In this document: piece after piece, positions 53,295 through 60,766 of the stretch
Layout: the number at the start of each line of letters is the position of its first letter
Numbering within the stretch: position 1 is the stretch's first letter
NCBI GenBank assembly: GCA_964439395.1
Contig: CAYTNV010000002.1
Span: 124,001 to 188,000 of the forward strand
Length of the DNA: 64,000 nt
Direction of reading: 5' to 3'
Origin: JAUUSJ01 sp964439395
GTDB taxonomy: Bacteria; Bacillota; Clostridia; Lachnospirales; Lachnospiraceae
Program-made: the position numbers and the translations under genes
Notes under the pieces: model-generated
Told to the model about the DNA's origin: nothing
Seen by the model: only the letters and a program-made list of their open reading frames with translations
The model's database searches: none

Positions 53295-54689
53295 ATGAAA
53301 TTATATAATACAATGTCAAAACAAAAAGAAGAGTTTATCCCAGTACAAGAGGGAAAAGTAGGAATGTATGTATGTGGACCAACTGTTTATAATTTTATTC
53401 ATATTGGAAATGCAAGACCGATGATTGTATTTGATACAGTACGTCGTTATTTTGAGTATAAGGGATATGATGTAAATTATGTATCTAATTTCACAGATGT
53501 AGATGATAAAATTATTAAAAAATCTATTGAGGAGGGAATCCCAGCAAGTGAAGTTTCCGAGCGTTATATTGCAGAGTGTAAAAAAGATATGGAGGCAATG
53601 AATATTAAGCCAGCTACACATCATCCAAAGGCAACAGAAGAAATTGATGGAATGATTGATATGATTGAACATTTAATAGAGGAAGGTTTTGCCTATGAAG
53701 TAAATGGAACTGTATATTTTCGCACAAGAAAATTCGAAGATTATGGTAAATTATCGAAGAAGAACCTAGATGATTTATCTGCAGGTATCCGCATCGCAGT
53801 AAGCGATGAGAAGGAAGATTCTATGGATTTTGTTCTTTGGAAACCTAAAAAAGAGGGTGAGCCAGCATGGATATCTCCATGGGGAGAGGGAAGACCAGGA
53901 TGGCATATTGAGTGTTCTGTTATGTCTAAAAAATATATCGGAGATACATTGGATATTCACGCAGGTGGAGAAGATCTTATTTTTCCGCACCATGAAAATG
54001 AGATTGCACAAAGCGAGTGTTGTAACCACGCTGTATTTTCAAAGTATTGGATGCATAATGGATTTTTAAATATTGATAATAGGAAAATGTCAAAATCCGC
54101 TGGAAACTTCTTTACAGTAAGAGAAATCAGTGAGAAATATCCGCTACAAGTTATCCGTTTCTTTATGTTGAGTGCACATTATAGAAGTCCACTTAATTTT
54201 AGTGATACATTAGTAGAAGCTTCCCAAAATGGATTAAATCGTATTTTGACAGCGGTCGATATGTTAAGAAGAGAGAAGGAAAATTTGCCAAAGAAAGAGG
54301 CAGATGAGGCCGAGAGTGTTAATACAAAGACAGTAGAAGAATTAGTTAAGAAATACGAAGAAGCAATGGAGGATGATTTTAATACGGCAGATGCTATCTC
54401 CGCTATTTTTGAACTTGTCAAATTAGCCAATACAACAGTAAAGGATGGCTCTAAGGCATATGCAGAGCTTTTATTAAGTACAATTGAAAAACTTTGCGAT
54501 ATTTTAGGTATTATTACAGAGAAAAAAGAAGAGATACTTGACGAGGAAATTGAGGCATTGATTGCTGAGAGACAGGCTGCCAGAAAAGAGAGAAATTTTG
54601 CTAGAGCAGATGAGATTCGTAATTCATTATTAGAAAAGGGTATTATCTTAGAAGATACTAGAGCAGGTGTTAGATGGAAAAGAGCATAG
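53295..54689 (+). CDS. cysS: cysteine--tRNA ligase
   Basis: A class I synthetase of 464 residues. The zinc-binding N-terminus reads MYVCGPTVYNFIHIGNARPMIVFD (with HIGH-type HIGN), then NFTDVDDKIIKKS, PGWHIECSVMS, HHENEIAQSEC and KMSKSAGNF. The C-terminal DALR domain is present. AGGAGGAAG precedes ATG 53295. Its end overlaps mrnC by 16 bases. The order cysS-mrnC-rlmB is the classic Firmicutes arrangement. Confidence 0.97.
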   Translation: MKLYNTMSKQKEEFIPVQEGKVGMYVCGPTVYNFIHIGNARPMIVFDTVRRYFEYKGYDVNYVSNFTDVDDKIIKKSIEEGIPASEVSERYIAECKKDMEAMNIKPATHHPKATEEIDGMIDMIEHLIEEGFAYEVNGTVYFRTRKFEDYGKLSKKNLDDLSAGIRIAVSDEKEDSMDFVLWKPKKEGEPAWISPWGEGRPGWHIECSVMSKKYIGDTLDIHAGGEDLIFPHHENEIAQSECCNHAVFSKYWMHNGFLNIDNRKMSKSAGNFFTVREISEKYPLQVIRFFMLSAHYRSPLNFSDTLVEASQNGLNRILTAVDMLRREKENLPKKEADEAESVNTKTVEELVKKYEEAMEDDFNTADAISAIFELVKLANTTVKDGSKAYAELLLSTIEKLCDILGIITEKKEEILDEEIEALIAERQAARKERNFARADEIRNSLLEKGIILEDTRAGVRWKRA

Positions 54690-55099
54690 AAGAGTATATA
54701 ATAGAGGAGCTTGGTCTTAGAAAGTTGGACGTAAAAACGTATTCTCCGCTTTCTCTTGCTTATATGGGTGACTGTGTGTATGAATTATTGATTCGTACTA
54801 TTTTAGTAAATAAAAAAAATGATAAGGTAAACCATTACCATAAAAAAGCAAGCGCCCTGGTTAAAGCCGAGGCGCAGGCAAATTTGATTAAAAAATTAGA
54901 GCCTATATTGACAGAGGAGGAACATGCCGTTTATAAAAGAGGACGAAATGCAAAATCTGTTACGACAGCAAAAAATGCGACTGTCATCGACTATCGTATG
55001 GCGACAGGATTTGAGGCTTTGATAGGCTATTTATATTTAAAAAAAGATTTAAAAAGAATCATAGATTTGATAAAATTTGGATTAGAGATAGGAGAGTAG
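54674..55099 (+). CDS. mrnC: Mini-ribonuclease III
   Basis: Matures 23S rRNA. The 141-residue protein contains only the RNase III catalytic domain: SPLSLAYMGDCVYELLIRT carries the metal-binding signature, and VIDYRMATGFEALIGYLYL the second acidic site. The ATG at 54674 overlaps the end of cysS, so translation is coupled. rlmB follows three bases after the stop. Confidence 0.95.
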   Translation: MEKSIEEYIIEELGLRKLDVKTYSPLSLAYMGDCVYELLIRTILVNKKNDKVNHYHKKASALVKAEAQANLIKKLEPILTEEEHAVYKRGRNAKSVTTAKNATVIDYRMATGFEALIGYLYLKKDLKRIIDLIKFGLEIGE

Positions 55100-55102
55100 A
55101 AT

Positions 55103-55852
55103 TTGCGATACGAAGAGTTTAAGATAGAGGGAAGAAACGCTGTACTTGAGGCATTTCGCGCAAAAAAGACGATTGATAAGCTATTCGTTCTAGATGGCTG
55201 TCAAGATGGACCAATTAAAAGTATTTTAAGGGAGGCGAAAAAACAAGATACAATTGTAAATTTTGTCTCAAAGGATAGATTAAATCAAATGTCGGAGAGT
55301 AAAAATCATCAGGGAGTCATCGCCCAGGCTGCAGCTTATGAGTACGCGAGTATTGATGATATGTTCACACTCGCAGAGGAAAGGAAGGAGCCAGTCTTTT
55401 TATTTGTTTTAGATGAGATTGAAGATCCACATAATCTTGGAGCAATTATTCGAACAGCAAATTTGGCTGGAGCTCACGGTGTTATTATTCCAAAGAGAAG
55501 AGCAGTTGGTCTTACTGCGATTGCGGCCAAAACTTCTGCTGGTGCTATCAACTATACGCCTGTTGCCAAGGTGACTAATATTCCAAAGACAATTGATGAG
55601 TTAAAAGATAGAGGTGTTTGGTTTGTGTGCGCAGATATGGATGGTCAGAGTATGTATGATTTAAATCTTACAGGTTCGATTGGTCTTGTCATTGGAAATG
55701 AGGGCAAGGGAGTAAGTCGTCTTGTGAGAGAAAAATGCGATTATATCGCTTCTATTCCTATGAAGGGAGATATAGATTCTTTGAATGCATCTGTAGCAGC
55801 AGGTGTTATGGCTTATGAGATAGTGAGACAAAGAATTCAAAATGGAAAATAG
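55103..55852 (+). CDS. rlmB: 23S rRNA (guanosine-2'-O-)methyltransferase RlmB
   Basis: A SPOUT methyltransferase of 249 residues. The N-terminal substrate-binding domain (EGRNAVLEAFRAKKTIDKLFV) is followed by the knotted catalytic domain with DEIEDPHNLGAIIRTANLAGAHGVIIPKRR, IGLVIGNEGKGVSRLV and IPMKGDIDSLNASVAAGVMAYE. The start is TTG 55103, seven bases after GGAGAG, because MRYEEFKIEGRNAV gives the proper N-terminus. In Bacillus yacP/rae1 and sigH follow; here a decayed IS110 element sits before sigH and rae1 is absent. Confidence 0.95.
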   Translation: MRYEEFKIEGRNAVLEAFRAKKTIDKLFVLDGCQDGPIKSILREAKKQDTIVNFVSKDRLNQMSESKNHQGVIAQAAAYEYASIDDMFTLAEERKEPVFLFVLDEIEDPHNLGAIIRTANLAGAHGVIIPKRRAVGLTAIAAKTSAGAINYTPVAKVTNIPKTIDELKDRGVWFVCADMDGQSMYDLNLTGSIGLVIGNEGKGVSRLVREKCDYIASIPMKGDIDSLNASVAAGVMAYEIVRQRIQNGK

Positions 55853-56019
55853 AAAGACTAACTATTGAAAGTCAAGTCTAAAAGGAAGATTTTTTGAATG
55901 AATTGCCAAAATGCATTTCAGATAAAAAAGAACCGAAAATTAGTTCTTAGTACCTTGAAAACTGCATGACAATAAGAGCATCTTTACAGGTGCTCAAAAG
56001 GAGATATTTACTGAAAAAA

Positions 56020-56932
56020 TTAAGACGCTTTGATATATCGCTGACTGGATTTTTCCACTGCGAAAATCGGCCGTACCAGTTTCTTCGCGGCATGGGATAA
56101 AGCAACGTTGGGATACAAGCTGCCAAGATTGGTGAGTTGAAGGAGATATTCCTGCATAAGACAGTATCTTATCAGGGGAATCAAATCTGCTGAAATCACC
56201 AATCTCATTATCTGGTTCACGGATGAGTTTGATGGCATGTTTTAACTCCAATGACTTGGCAGGCATATGTGAGCCGATAGAGGCTCTTGCAGCATCTCGG
56301 AGTGTGGCGGCAATATCCTTACCATAGCGACCATTTGAGGATTTTAATAACAGATTTGTAGGTCTTGTAAGATGTGCCGAAGCAATAGACCTTGCACTTG
56401 GAAACGCGGAAAGAAGTGCATAAACAGATGCCATATGAAGTGTTGAAACTAACTTCTCAAGTTCAGGAAAGAGAATCGTTACAAGACGTGAAATAGATTG
56501 TTTTAATTGAGCACGTTCTTTTACTTTATCAAAACGATAACGAGTTAATAACTTTAATTCTTCATTGTGGTATGATACGTCTGAGTAGGACTTCAGGTTC
56601 ACATCAGACATAATCACAGAAGTGATTGCATGGACATCAACTTGATCCGTTTTCGTCTTTCTAAGGCTAAGACTTTTTCTGTAAAGATTGGTATGTAACG
56701 GGTTGATAATAAAAGTCGGGTAACCTTTATCAAGAAGAAAAATCAGAAGATTGTAACTATAGTGTCCAGTGGCTTCCAGTCCTACTTTTACTTTGGTTAA
56801 ATCTTCTGATATGGATTCGATTCTTCGATAAAGTCCCTTAAATCCTTCCCTGTTGTTGGATACAGTACTCCTTTGAATAAATATTTGATATTGTTTAGAA
56901 CCACTGGAGCTCCCTGCGATTATAACCTCGTT
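56020..56932 (-). pseudogene. decayed IS110-family transposase
   Basis: The frame is open from a TAG at 56933-56935. It lacks the N-terminal RuvC-like DxAK motif that holds the first catalytic Asp. The rest of the DEDD domain is present: VGLEATGHYSYN and LRKTKTDQVDVHAI. The C-terminal domain is recognisable (DFSRFDSPDKILSYAGISPST). It breaks after THQSWQL: about 40-50 residues containing the conserved C-terminal motif are deleted, and the frame shifts to NVALSHAAKKLVRPIFAVEKS, ending at 56020. It cannot be active. Near-matching inverted 9-mers (CTGCATGAC near 55962, GTCATGCGG near 56944) flank it. Confidence 0.88.
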
Positions 56933-57115
56933 CTAAATAAACCGTCATGCGGCATCTAACTGATTAACAATATACAAAGAGACTGTGGTTGTAGCTTTTC
57001 TAGAACCATCCAGTGGTAGGAAAATAGAAACAATGCACAGTATCTCTAATAGTATAACACACAGACCTTGGAGAGGGTCTATAAACACTACTACTATATA
57101 ATACGAGGAAAATAC

Positions 57116-57736
57116 ATGACAATATATAAAGTGGATTCAGACAAGGAAGCTGTACAGTCGAGTCAAAATGGGGATATGGAGGCAATGGAATACTTGCTTG
57201 AGAAATATTCTCCATTAGTAAAGAAGAAGTCTAGAAAAATGTATTTAATGGGTGGAGAGCAAGAAGACATTATTCAAGAGGGAATGATTGGTCTTTATAA
57301 GGCAATAAGAAGTTATGATGTGGAAAATGAGCAGGGAAGTTTTCTCGGTTTTGCTGATATGTGCATCACAAGACAGATATATACAGCAATTACTAAATCA
57401 AATCGTCAAAAGCATCGGCCCTTAAACGAATATGTATCTTTTTACGAGCCGCTGTATCAGAGCGAGGAGGAGGAGGCAAAGCCTCTTTTACTTGACCTGC
57501 TATTAGACCAAGAAATCACGACGAACCCAGAGAAAATATTTCTTGACAAGGAAGAGAAGCATATGTTAGAATCTATAATTGTTGAGAGACTTAGTAGCTT
57601 TGAGAATAAGGTATTAACCCTTTATCTAAAAGGTAAAAAGTATTCTGAAATCTCAGAAGCTCTTAATACGACAACAAAGCGAGTGGATAATGCTATTCAG
57701 CGAATTCGAAGAAAGTTGATGGGCTTGAAGAGATAA
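57116..57736 (+). CDS. sigH: RNA polymerase sigma factor SigH
   Basis: The sigma-70 family factor for the start of sporulation and stationary phase, 206 residues. Region 2 contains GDMEAMEYLLEKYSPLVKKKSRKMYLMGGEQEDIIQEGMIGLYKAI, and region 4 contains SFENKVLTLYLKGKKYSEISEALNTTTKRVDNAIQRIRRKL. I start at ATG 57116, after GAGGAAA; the TTG at 57068 is rejected. The stop codon directly abuts tRNA-Thr. Upstream is the IS110 remnant, so its promoter must lie in 56940-57100 or it depends on read-through. Confidence 0.94.
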   Translation: MTIYKVDSDKEAVQSSQNGDMEAMEYLLEKYSPLVKKKSRKMYLMGGEQEDIIQEGMIGLYKAIRSYDVENEQGSFLGFADMCITRQIYTAITKSNRQKHRPLNEYVSFYEPLYQSEEEEAKPLLLDLLLDQEITTNPEKIFLDKEEKHMLESIIVERLSSFENKVLTLYLKGKKYSEISEALNTTTKRVDNAIQRIRRKLMGLKR

Positions 57737-57809
57737 GCTGCCTTGGCTCAGTCGGTAGAGCGTCGCCTTGGTAAGGCGGAGGTCGGGGGTTCAAGTCCCC
57801 TAGGCAGCT
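57737..57809 (+). tRNA. tRNA-Thr (GGT), integration site
   Basis: Acceptor GCTGCCT pairs with AGGCAGC, discriminator T. The anticodon loop TTGGTAA gives GGT. The gene starts at the base after the sigH stop, so it is probably processed from the sigH transcript. An integrase gene lies just downstream, pointing back to it. Confidence 0.95.
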
Positions 57810-57810
57810 T
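57791..57810 (+). other. putative attachment site core in tRNA-Thr 3' end
   Basis: The tRNA 3' end (T-arm 3' strand and acceptor) is the usual crossover site of tyrosine integrases. The convergent integrase lies 137 bases away. A direct repeat of this segment should be found at the other end of the element, beyond this window. Confidence 0.55.
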
Positions 57811-57814
57811 AGAG

Positions 57815-57846
57815 AAAACCTTGATTTTATCAGGGTTTTTTCTTTT
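57815..57846 (+). terminator. terminator after tRNA-Thr
   Basis: AAAACCTTGAT pairs with ATCAGGGTTTT, followed by a T-rich tail. Confidence 0.85.
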
Positions 57847-57856
57847 TACGATAAAG

Positions 57857-57885
57857 AAACCGCCCGATTATGGACGGTTTTTTTT
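57857..57885. terminator. second hairpin, between tRNA-Thr and integrase
   Basis: AAACCGCCC with GGACGGTTT (one mismatch), then T8 on the plus strand. It ends plus-strand transcription before the integrase gene. Confidence 0.75.
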
Positions 57886-57888
57886 AAA

Positions 57889-57910
57889 TTTGACTAACAT
57901 TTGACTAACG
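57889..57910. repeat. tandem TTTGACTAAC repeat, possible integrase arm site
   Basis: Two adjacent 11-base units, TTTGACTAACA and TTTGACTAACG, between the tRNA and the integrase stop. Position and form suit arm-type sites bound by the integrase N-terminal domain. Confidence 0.5.
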
Positions 57911-57945
57911 TTGTTCTAAAAAGAACTGATATTCGATTAACGGTG

Positions 57946-59298
57946 TTATGAAAAGTTATTTGTCAGTATATTTTCCATGATATTGGCGGCTTCTTGATTT
58001 TTACTTTTAAAGAAATAAGAATAGATGTTCAAGGTAGTAGTAGGATTTGCGTGTCCCAAAATTCCAGCTACTGAACGAGCATCCATACCATTCGCAATCA
58101 AGATAGAAGCGGCAGTATGCCTTAAATGGTGCTGTGTCGCATTGGCAGGAATTTTATGCTCGTCATCTGTTGCCACATTTTCGTTATAAATTCGGACAAT
58201 TTTCTTGAATTTGTGGTAAGGACTTGAAGGATGGATTTGTTTGCCGTTATCTTGTATGAAGATATAATTTTTGTCGAATTCTTTTCCTCTATAGCCTTGC
58301 CAGTAAGTCCCTAGCTTTAGGCTCATCTCCATCTGTTCTTTTTTCCATTGTCTTAGTATATTCGTGACAATAGGCGGAACGATAGGAGTTCTTGAGCTAT
58401 GTGTTTTGGTATCCTTGTGAATGATTCGCTTATCTGCGTAGGCGGTGGATTTATTAATACGCACTTCACCCGATAAAAGGTCAATATCTTCCCACGTAAA
58501 AGAAATATTTTCTCCTCGTCTATCTCCAACGAATAGCGCCAGATAAAAATAAGCCCGCCACATAAGAGGTAGTTTCCAGGATTGTGTATATTCTGGTACT
58601 AGGTAACGAGTTCCATTCTTATTTGTGCGATAATGCGCTTCATGTTTTATCTGTATAGGGTTATCTAACGCCCATAGAAACCATTTTGTCTGTTCAATGG
58701 TGAAATATTCCACCTGGTACTCTTTGCGGGCTTTTTGGGGCCTCTTCTGCCTTCCTATGCAAACGAGAGGATTGACTCGTAAAAGTCCCTCACCAACCGC
58801 ATAAGACATCATAGAGGAGACAAGGCAACGGTCTTTATAAATGGTAGACTCACTGTAAGCGCCAGATTTTCCATCCAGTCTTACGCCGTCTTTTCGCATT
58901 TCTTTTGCATAATCATTTAAAGTTTTTGGGATAACATCACCTATTTTTATATGACCTATCTTTGGCAAAATACGATTTTCTAAATTATTTTTATATCCGA
59001 CCCAACTAGTAAAGGCTAAATATTCGCCATCATTTTCGTCTGTAGGTGGCTTCATATCCTCCAGATAGAGCTTTGCGAGGTCGCTTAATGTCATTCTTTG
59101 TCCTTTAATATTTGTGCCTGCTTTAACATCTCTTTCAAAATCTACGGCAAAGACTTCCAACGCTTTTGCTATCTGTCTTTTAGTCATACCAGGCTCTGGG
59201 GTATAGGTAGCAGTCTCTATAATTTGGCTACCATCCGATTTGCGCCCATTGCTGACTGTGACTTGATATGTGTTTCCCCTTTTTCTAATGCTTGCCAT
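57946..59298 (-). CDS. int: tyrosine-type site-specific integrase
   Basis: The integrase of the mobile element, 450 residues. The N-terminal arm-binding region (ASIRKRGNTYQVTVSNGRKSDG), a core-binding SAM-like domain (about 75-190) and a catalytic domain are visible. The catalytic set is Arg in GDRRGENISFTWEDI, His-x-x-Arg in QHHLRHTAASIL, and the tail LGHANPTTTLNIYSYFF with Tyr. I start at 59298 (ATG behind GGGAGGAA); the frame extends 18 bases further without a better site. It points towards tRNA-Thr, its likely attachment gene. The repressor gene lies just upstream on the same strand. Confidence 0.96.
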   Translation of the reverse strand: MASIRKRGNTYQVTVSNGRKSDGSQIIETATYTPEPGMTKRQIAKALEVFAVDFERDVKAGTNIKGQRMTLSDLAKLYLEDMKPPTDENDGEYLAFTSWVGYKNNLENRILPKIGHIKIGDVIPKTLNDYAKEMRKDGVRLDGKSGAYSESTIYKDRCLVSSMMSYAVGEGLLRVNPLVCIGRQKRPQKARKEYQVEYFTIEQTKWFLWALDNPIQIKHEAHYRTNKNGTRYLVPEYTQSWKLPLMWRAYFYLALFVGDRRGENISFTWEDIDLLSGEVRINKSTAYADKRIIHKDTKTHSSRTPIVPPIVTNILRQWKKEQMEMSLKLGTYWQGYRGKEFDKNYIFIQDNGKQIHPSSPYHKFKKIVRIYNENVATDDEHKIPANATQHHLRHTAASILIANGMDARSVAGILGHANPTTTLNIYSYFFKSKNQEAANIMENILTNNFS

Positions 59299-59320
59299 AA
59301 AATTCCTCCCTCGCAATATA

Positions 59321-60007
59321 TTAAGATTTTTTAATTTGGTTTAGTTGTTCTTCAAGCGATTGTATTCTAATTCGTTCTTCTAATAAGTCGATTGTATTTT
59401 GCGCCGCTTGTGATACGGAAGCGCTAAACGATTCTTTTATAAAACGTAAAATCATATCGAAGGAATCAACAGCTTTAAATCTTAGAATAGCATCAACTTC
59501 TCTTTTGTCAGTAATGTGTTTTTTAGTTCCAGTGATGTGTTCGTTGATTTGAATATCTGCGAAAGTGCTAGTATTGGCATATAACCATAATTCACCCAGT
59601 AATAGTTCGAGCAAATTATTTTCGGCACAAAGTCTATGAAGGACATCACGCTTAATTTCTGATAAATTTTTTAATACTGTAATAGTGTCAGCTGAAAGCC
59701 CTAAGTCATTGGCAATATTCATGGTCTGGTTTTCCATTACGTCCGTGTATCCCATTAAAAAATCAACAGATACATCGAGATTGAAGTTTTCTATAAAATA
59801 GGTTTTGTATGCGTGTATATGGTATAGTGATAAATTTTTATCTCCACTTTCAAGGGTTGATATGTCGTTTTTAGTAAATCCTGTTTCTTTTATGAATTCT
59901 GCTTGCGTTTTATGTGCTATTTCTTTTCTTAGTTTAATTAAATTACTTATTCGTTGCTTACTGCATTGGGCAGAGTAAGTTTTTTTAATCTGGTCAGACG
60001 AATACAA
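59321..60007 (-). CDS. XRE family repressor of the mobile element
   Basis: A 228-residue regulator. The N-terminal HTH_3 domain (RISNLIKLRKEIAHKTQAEFIKETGFTKNDISTLESGDKN) is followed by an unrecognised helical C-terminal part ending in a coiled coil (NTIDLLEERIRIQSLEEQLNQI). There is no LexA-type peptidase signature, so induction would not be by RecA self-cleavage. The start is TTG 60007, right after AGGAGGT; the frame to 60103 runs through the promoter region. It faces the rightward operon across an intergenic region with two GATAACA operators, so it is the CI/Stl-like master regulator. Confidence 0.85.
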   Translation of the reverse strand: MYSSDQIKKTYSAQCSKQRISNLIKLRKEIAHKTQAEFIKETGFTKNDISTLESGDKNLSLYHIHAYKTYFIENFNLDVSVDFLMGYTDVMENQTMNIANDLGLSADTITVLKNLSEIKRDVLHRLCAENNLLELLLGELWLYANTSTFADIQINEHITGTKKHITDKREVDAILRFKAVDSFDMILRFIKESFSASVSQAAQNTIDLLEERIRIQSLEEQLNQIKKS

Positions 60008-60037
60008 TATAATACCTCCTATCACAAAAAAATATTT

Positions 60038-60061
60038 GATAACAAAATTTAAAATGTTATC
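60038..60061. promoter_or_regulatory. operator 1: GATAACA-N10-TGTTATC
   Basis: A perfect inverted repeat with 7-base arms and a 10-base A/T spacer, 31 bases upstream of the repressor start. Identical arms and spacing recur at 60124-60147. Confidence 0.8.
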
Positions 60062-60123
60062 ATAAATTAAGTTTTTTGATAAATGCATTGCAAAGCATTT
60101 CAAGATGATTTAAAGTAATTATT

Positions 60124-60147
60124 GATAACAGAAACAATGATGTTATC
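60124..60147. promoter_or_regulatory. operator 2: GATAACA-N10-TGTTATC
   Basis: The same arms and spacing as operator 1, 86 bases to the right, before the rightward operon. Spacer bases differ, so the arms are under selection. Confidence 0.8.
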
Positions 60148-60208
60148 AAATAATATATATCAGCTACAAAAATATGTCAAGAAAAAAATACAGAAAGGAG
60201 GTATCAAT

Positions 60209-60388
60209 ATGCGACATGCTAATAAAGATATTTATGATTATGCACGCATTAAAGATGTTAGAATGTGGCGTATTGCCCAAGTGCTTGAGATGCACGATAG
60301 CAATTTGTCGAGAATGTTACGCAAGGAGTTACCAGCCAATAAAAAAGAGCAAATTAAGCGAATTATCGACAAGTTGACGGAAGAATAA
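60209..60388 (+). CDS. small helix-turn-helix protein (Cro-like position)
   Basis: A 59-residue basic protein. IKDVRMWRIAQVLEMHDSNLSRMLRKEL has the look of a short HTH (alpha2-turn-alpha3 with SNLSRMLR as recognition helix). I start at ATG 60209 behind AAAGGAGGT; the frame extends upstream through operator 2 without a ribosome site. It is the first gene of the rightward operon, opposite the repressor: the position of Cro in phages or Str in SaPIs. No direct evidence of function. Confidence 0.75.
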   Translation: MRHANKDIYDYARIKDVRMWRIAQVLEMHDSNLSRMLRKELPANKKEQIKRIIDKLTEE

Positions 60389-60399
60389 AAACATGATAT

Positions 60400-60423
60400 C
60401 GGTTATCAAAAGAAAGATAACCG
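60400..60423. promoter_or_regulatory. third GTTATC inverted repeat, reversed order
   Basis: CGGTTATC at 60400-60407 and GATAACCG at 60416-60423, spacer eight. It uses the operator hexamer but with half-sites in the opposite order, so it may be a related operator or a hairpin in the mRNA. Confidence 0.5.
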
Positions 60424-60451
60424 TTCACCTTGAAAAAATTGGAGGTAGAAA

Positions 60452-60766
60452 ATGACAGGACAACAAACTTTTGACAAACTTGAAAACTTGATGTTTGAGC
60501 AAAGAAAAATTACAGAGGAAATGGAAAAAATTGTAAGAGAATTAACTCGACACAACACGGAAGTGCCTAAAATTGAAATGCAAGTTCCACGAAATGACGT
60601 TCCTGAAATGATAACGCTGAAACAAGCAAGCGAAAAAACTGGAATTTCGTACTACATAATTAGAGGACTTTGCTTGGAAAATAAAATTACCTATATTAAA
60701 TCTGGAAACAAGTATCTGGTGAATTTTGGAAGTTTAGTTGATTTTTTGAATCGAGGTGAGTTATGA
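60452..60766 (+). CDS. excisionase-like helix-turn-helix protein
   Basis: A 104-residue protein. The N-terminal third is an acidic coiled coil (KLENLMFEQRKITEEMEKIVREL). The C-terminal half is a MerR-like winged HTH of the excisionase family (MITLKQASEKTGISYYIIRGLCLENKITYIKSGNKYLVNFGSLVDFL). GGAGG precedes ATG 60452. Its stop overlaps the primase start (ATGA). It could direct excision by the integrase or act as a regulator; the coiled-coil extension suggests oligomerisation. Confidence 0.85.
   Translation: MTGQQTFDKLENLMFEQRKITEEMEKIVRELTRHNTEVPKIEMQVPRNDVPEMITLKQASEKTGISYYIIRGLCLENKITYIKSGNKYLVNFGSLVDFLNRGEL

Noticed and set aside
55945..55975. rRNA spacer-like phrase (ACCTTGAAAACTGCATGAC)
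   Set aside because: Such a phrase is common in rRNA spacers, but no rRNA sequence is adjacent. It lies at the edge of the IS110 remnant.
60209..60388. Toxin-antitoxin pair at the start of the rightward operon
   Set aside because: The small HTH protein has no toxin-like partner; position and operators fit a Cro-like regulator better.
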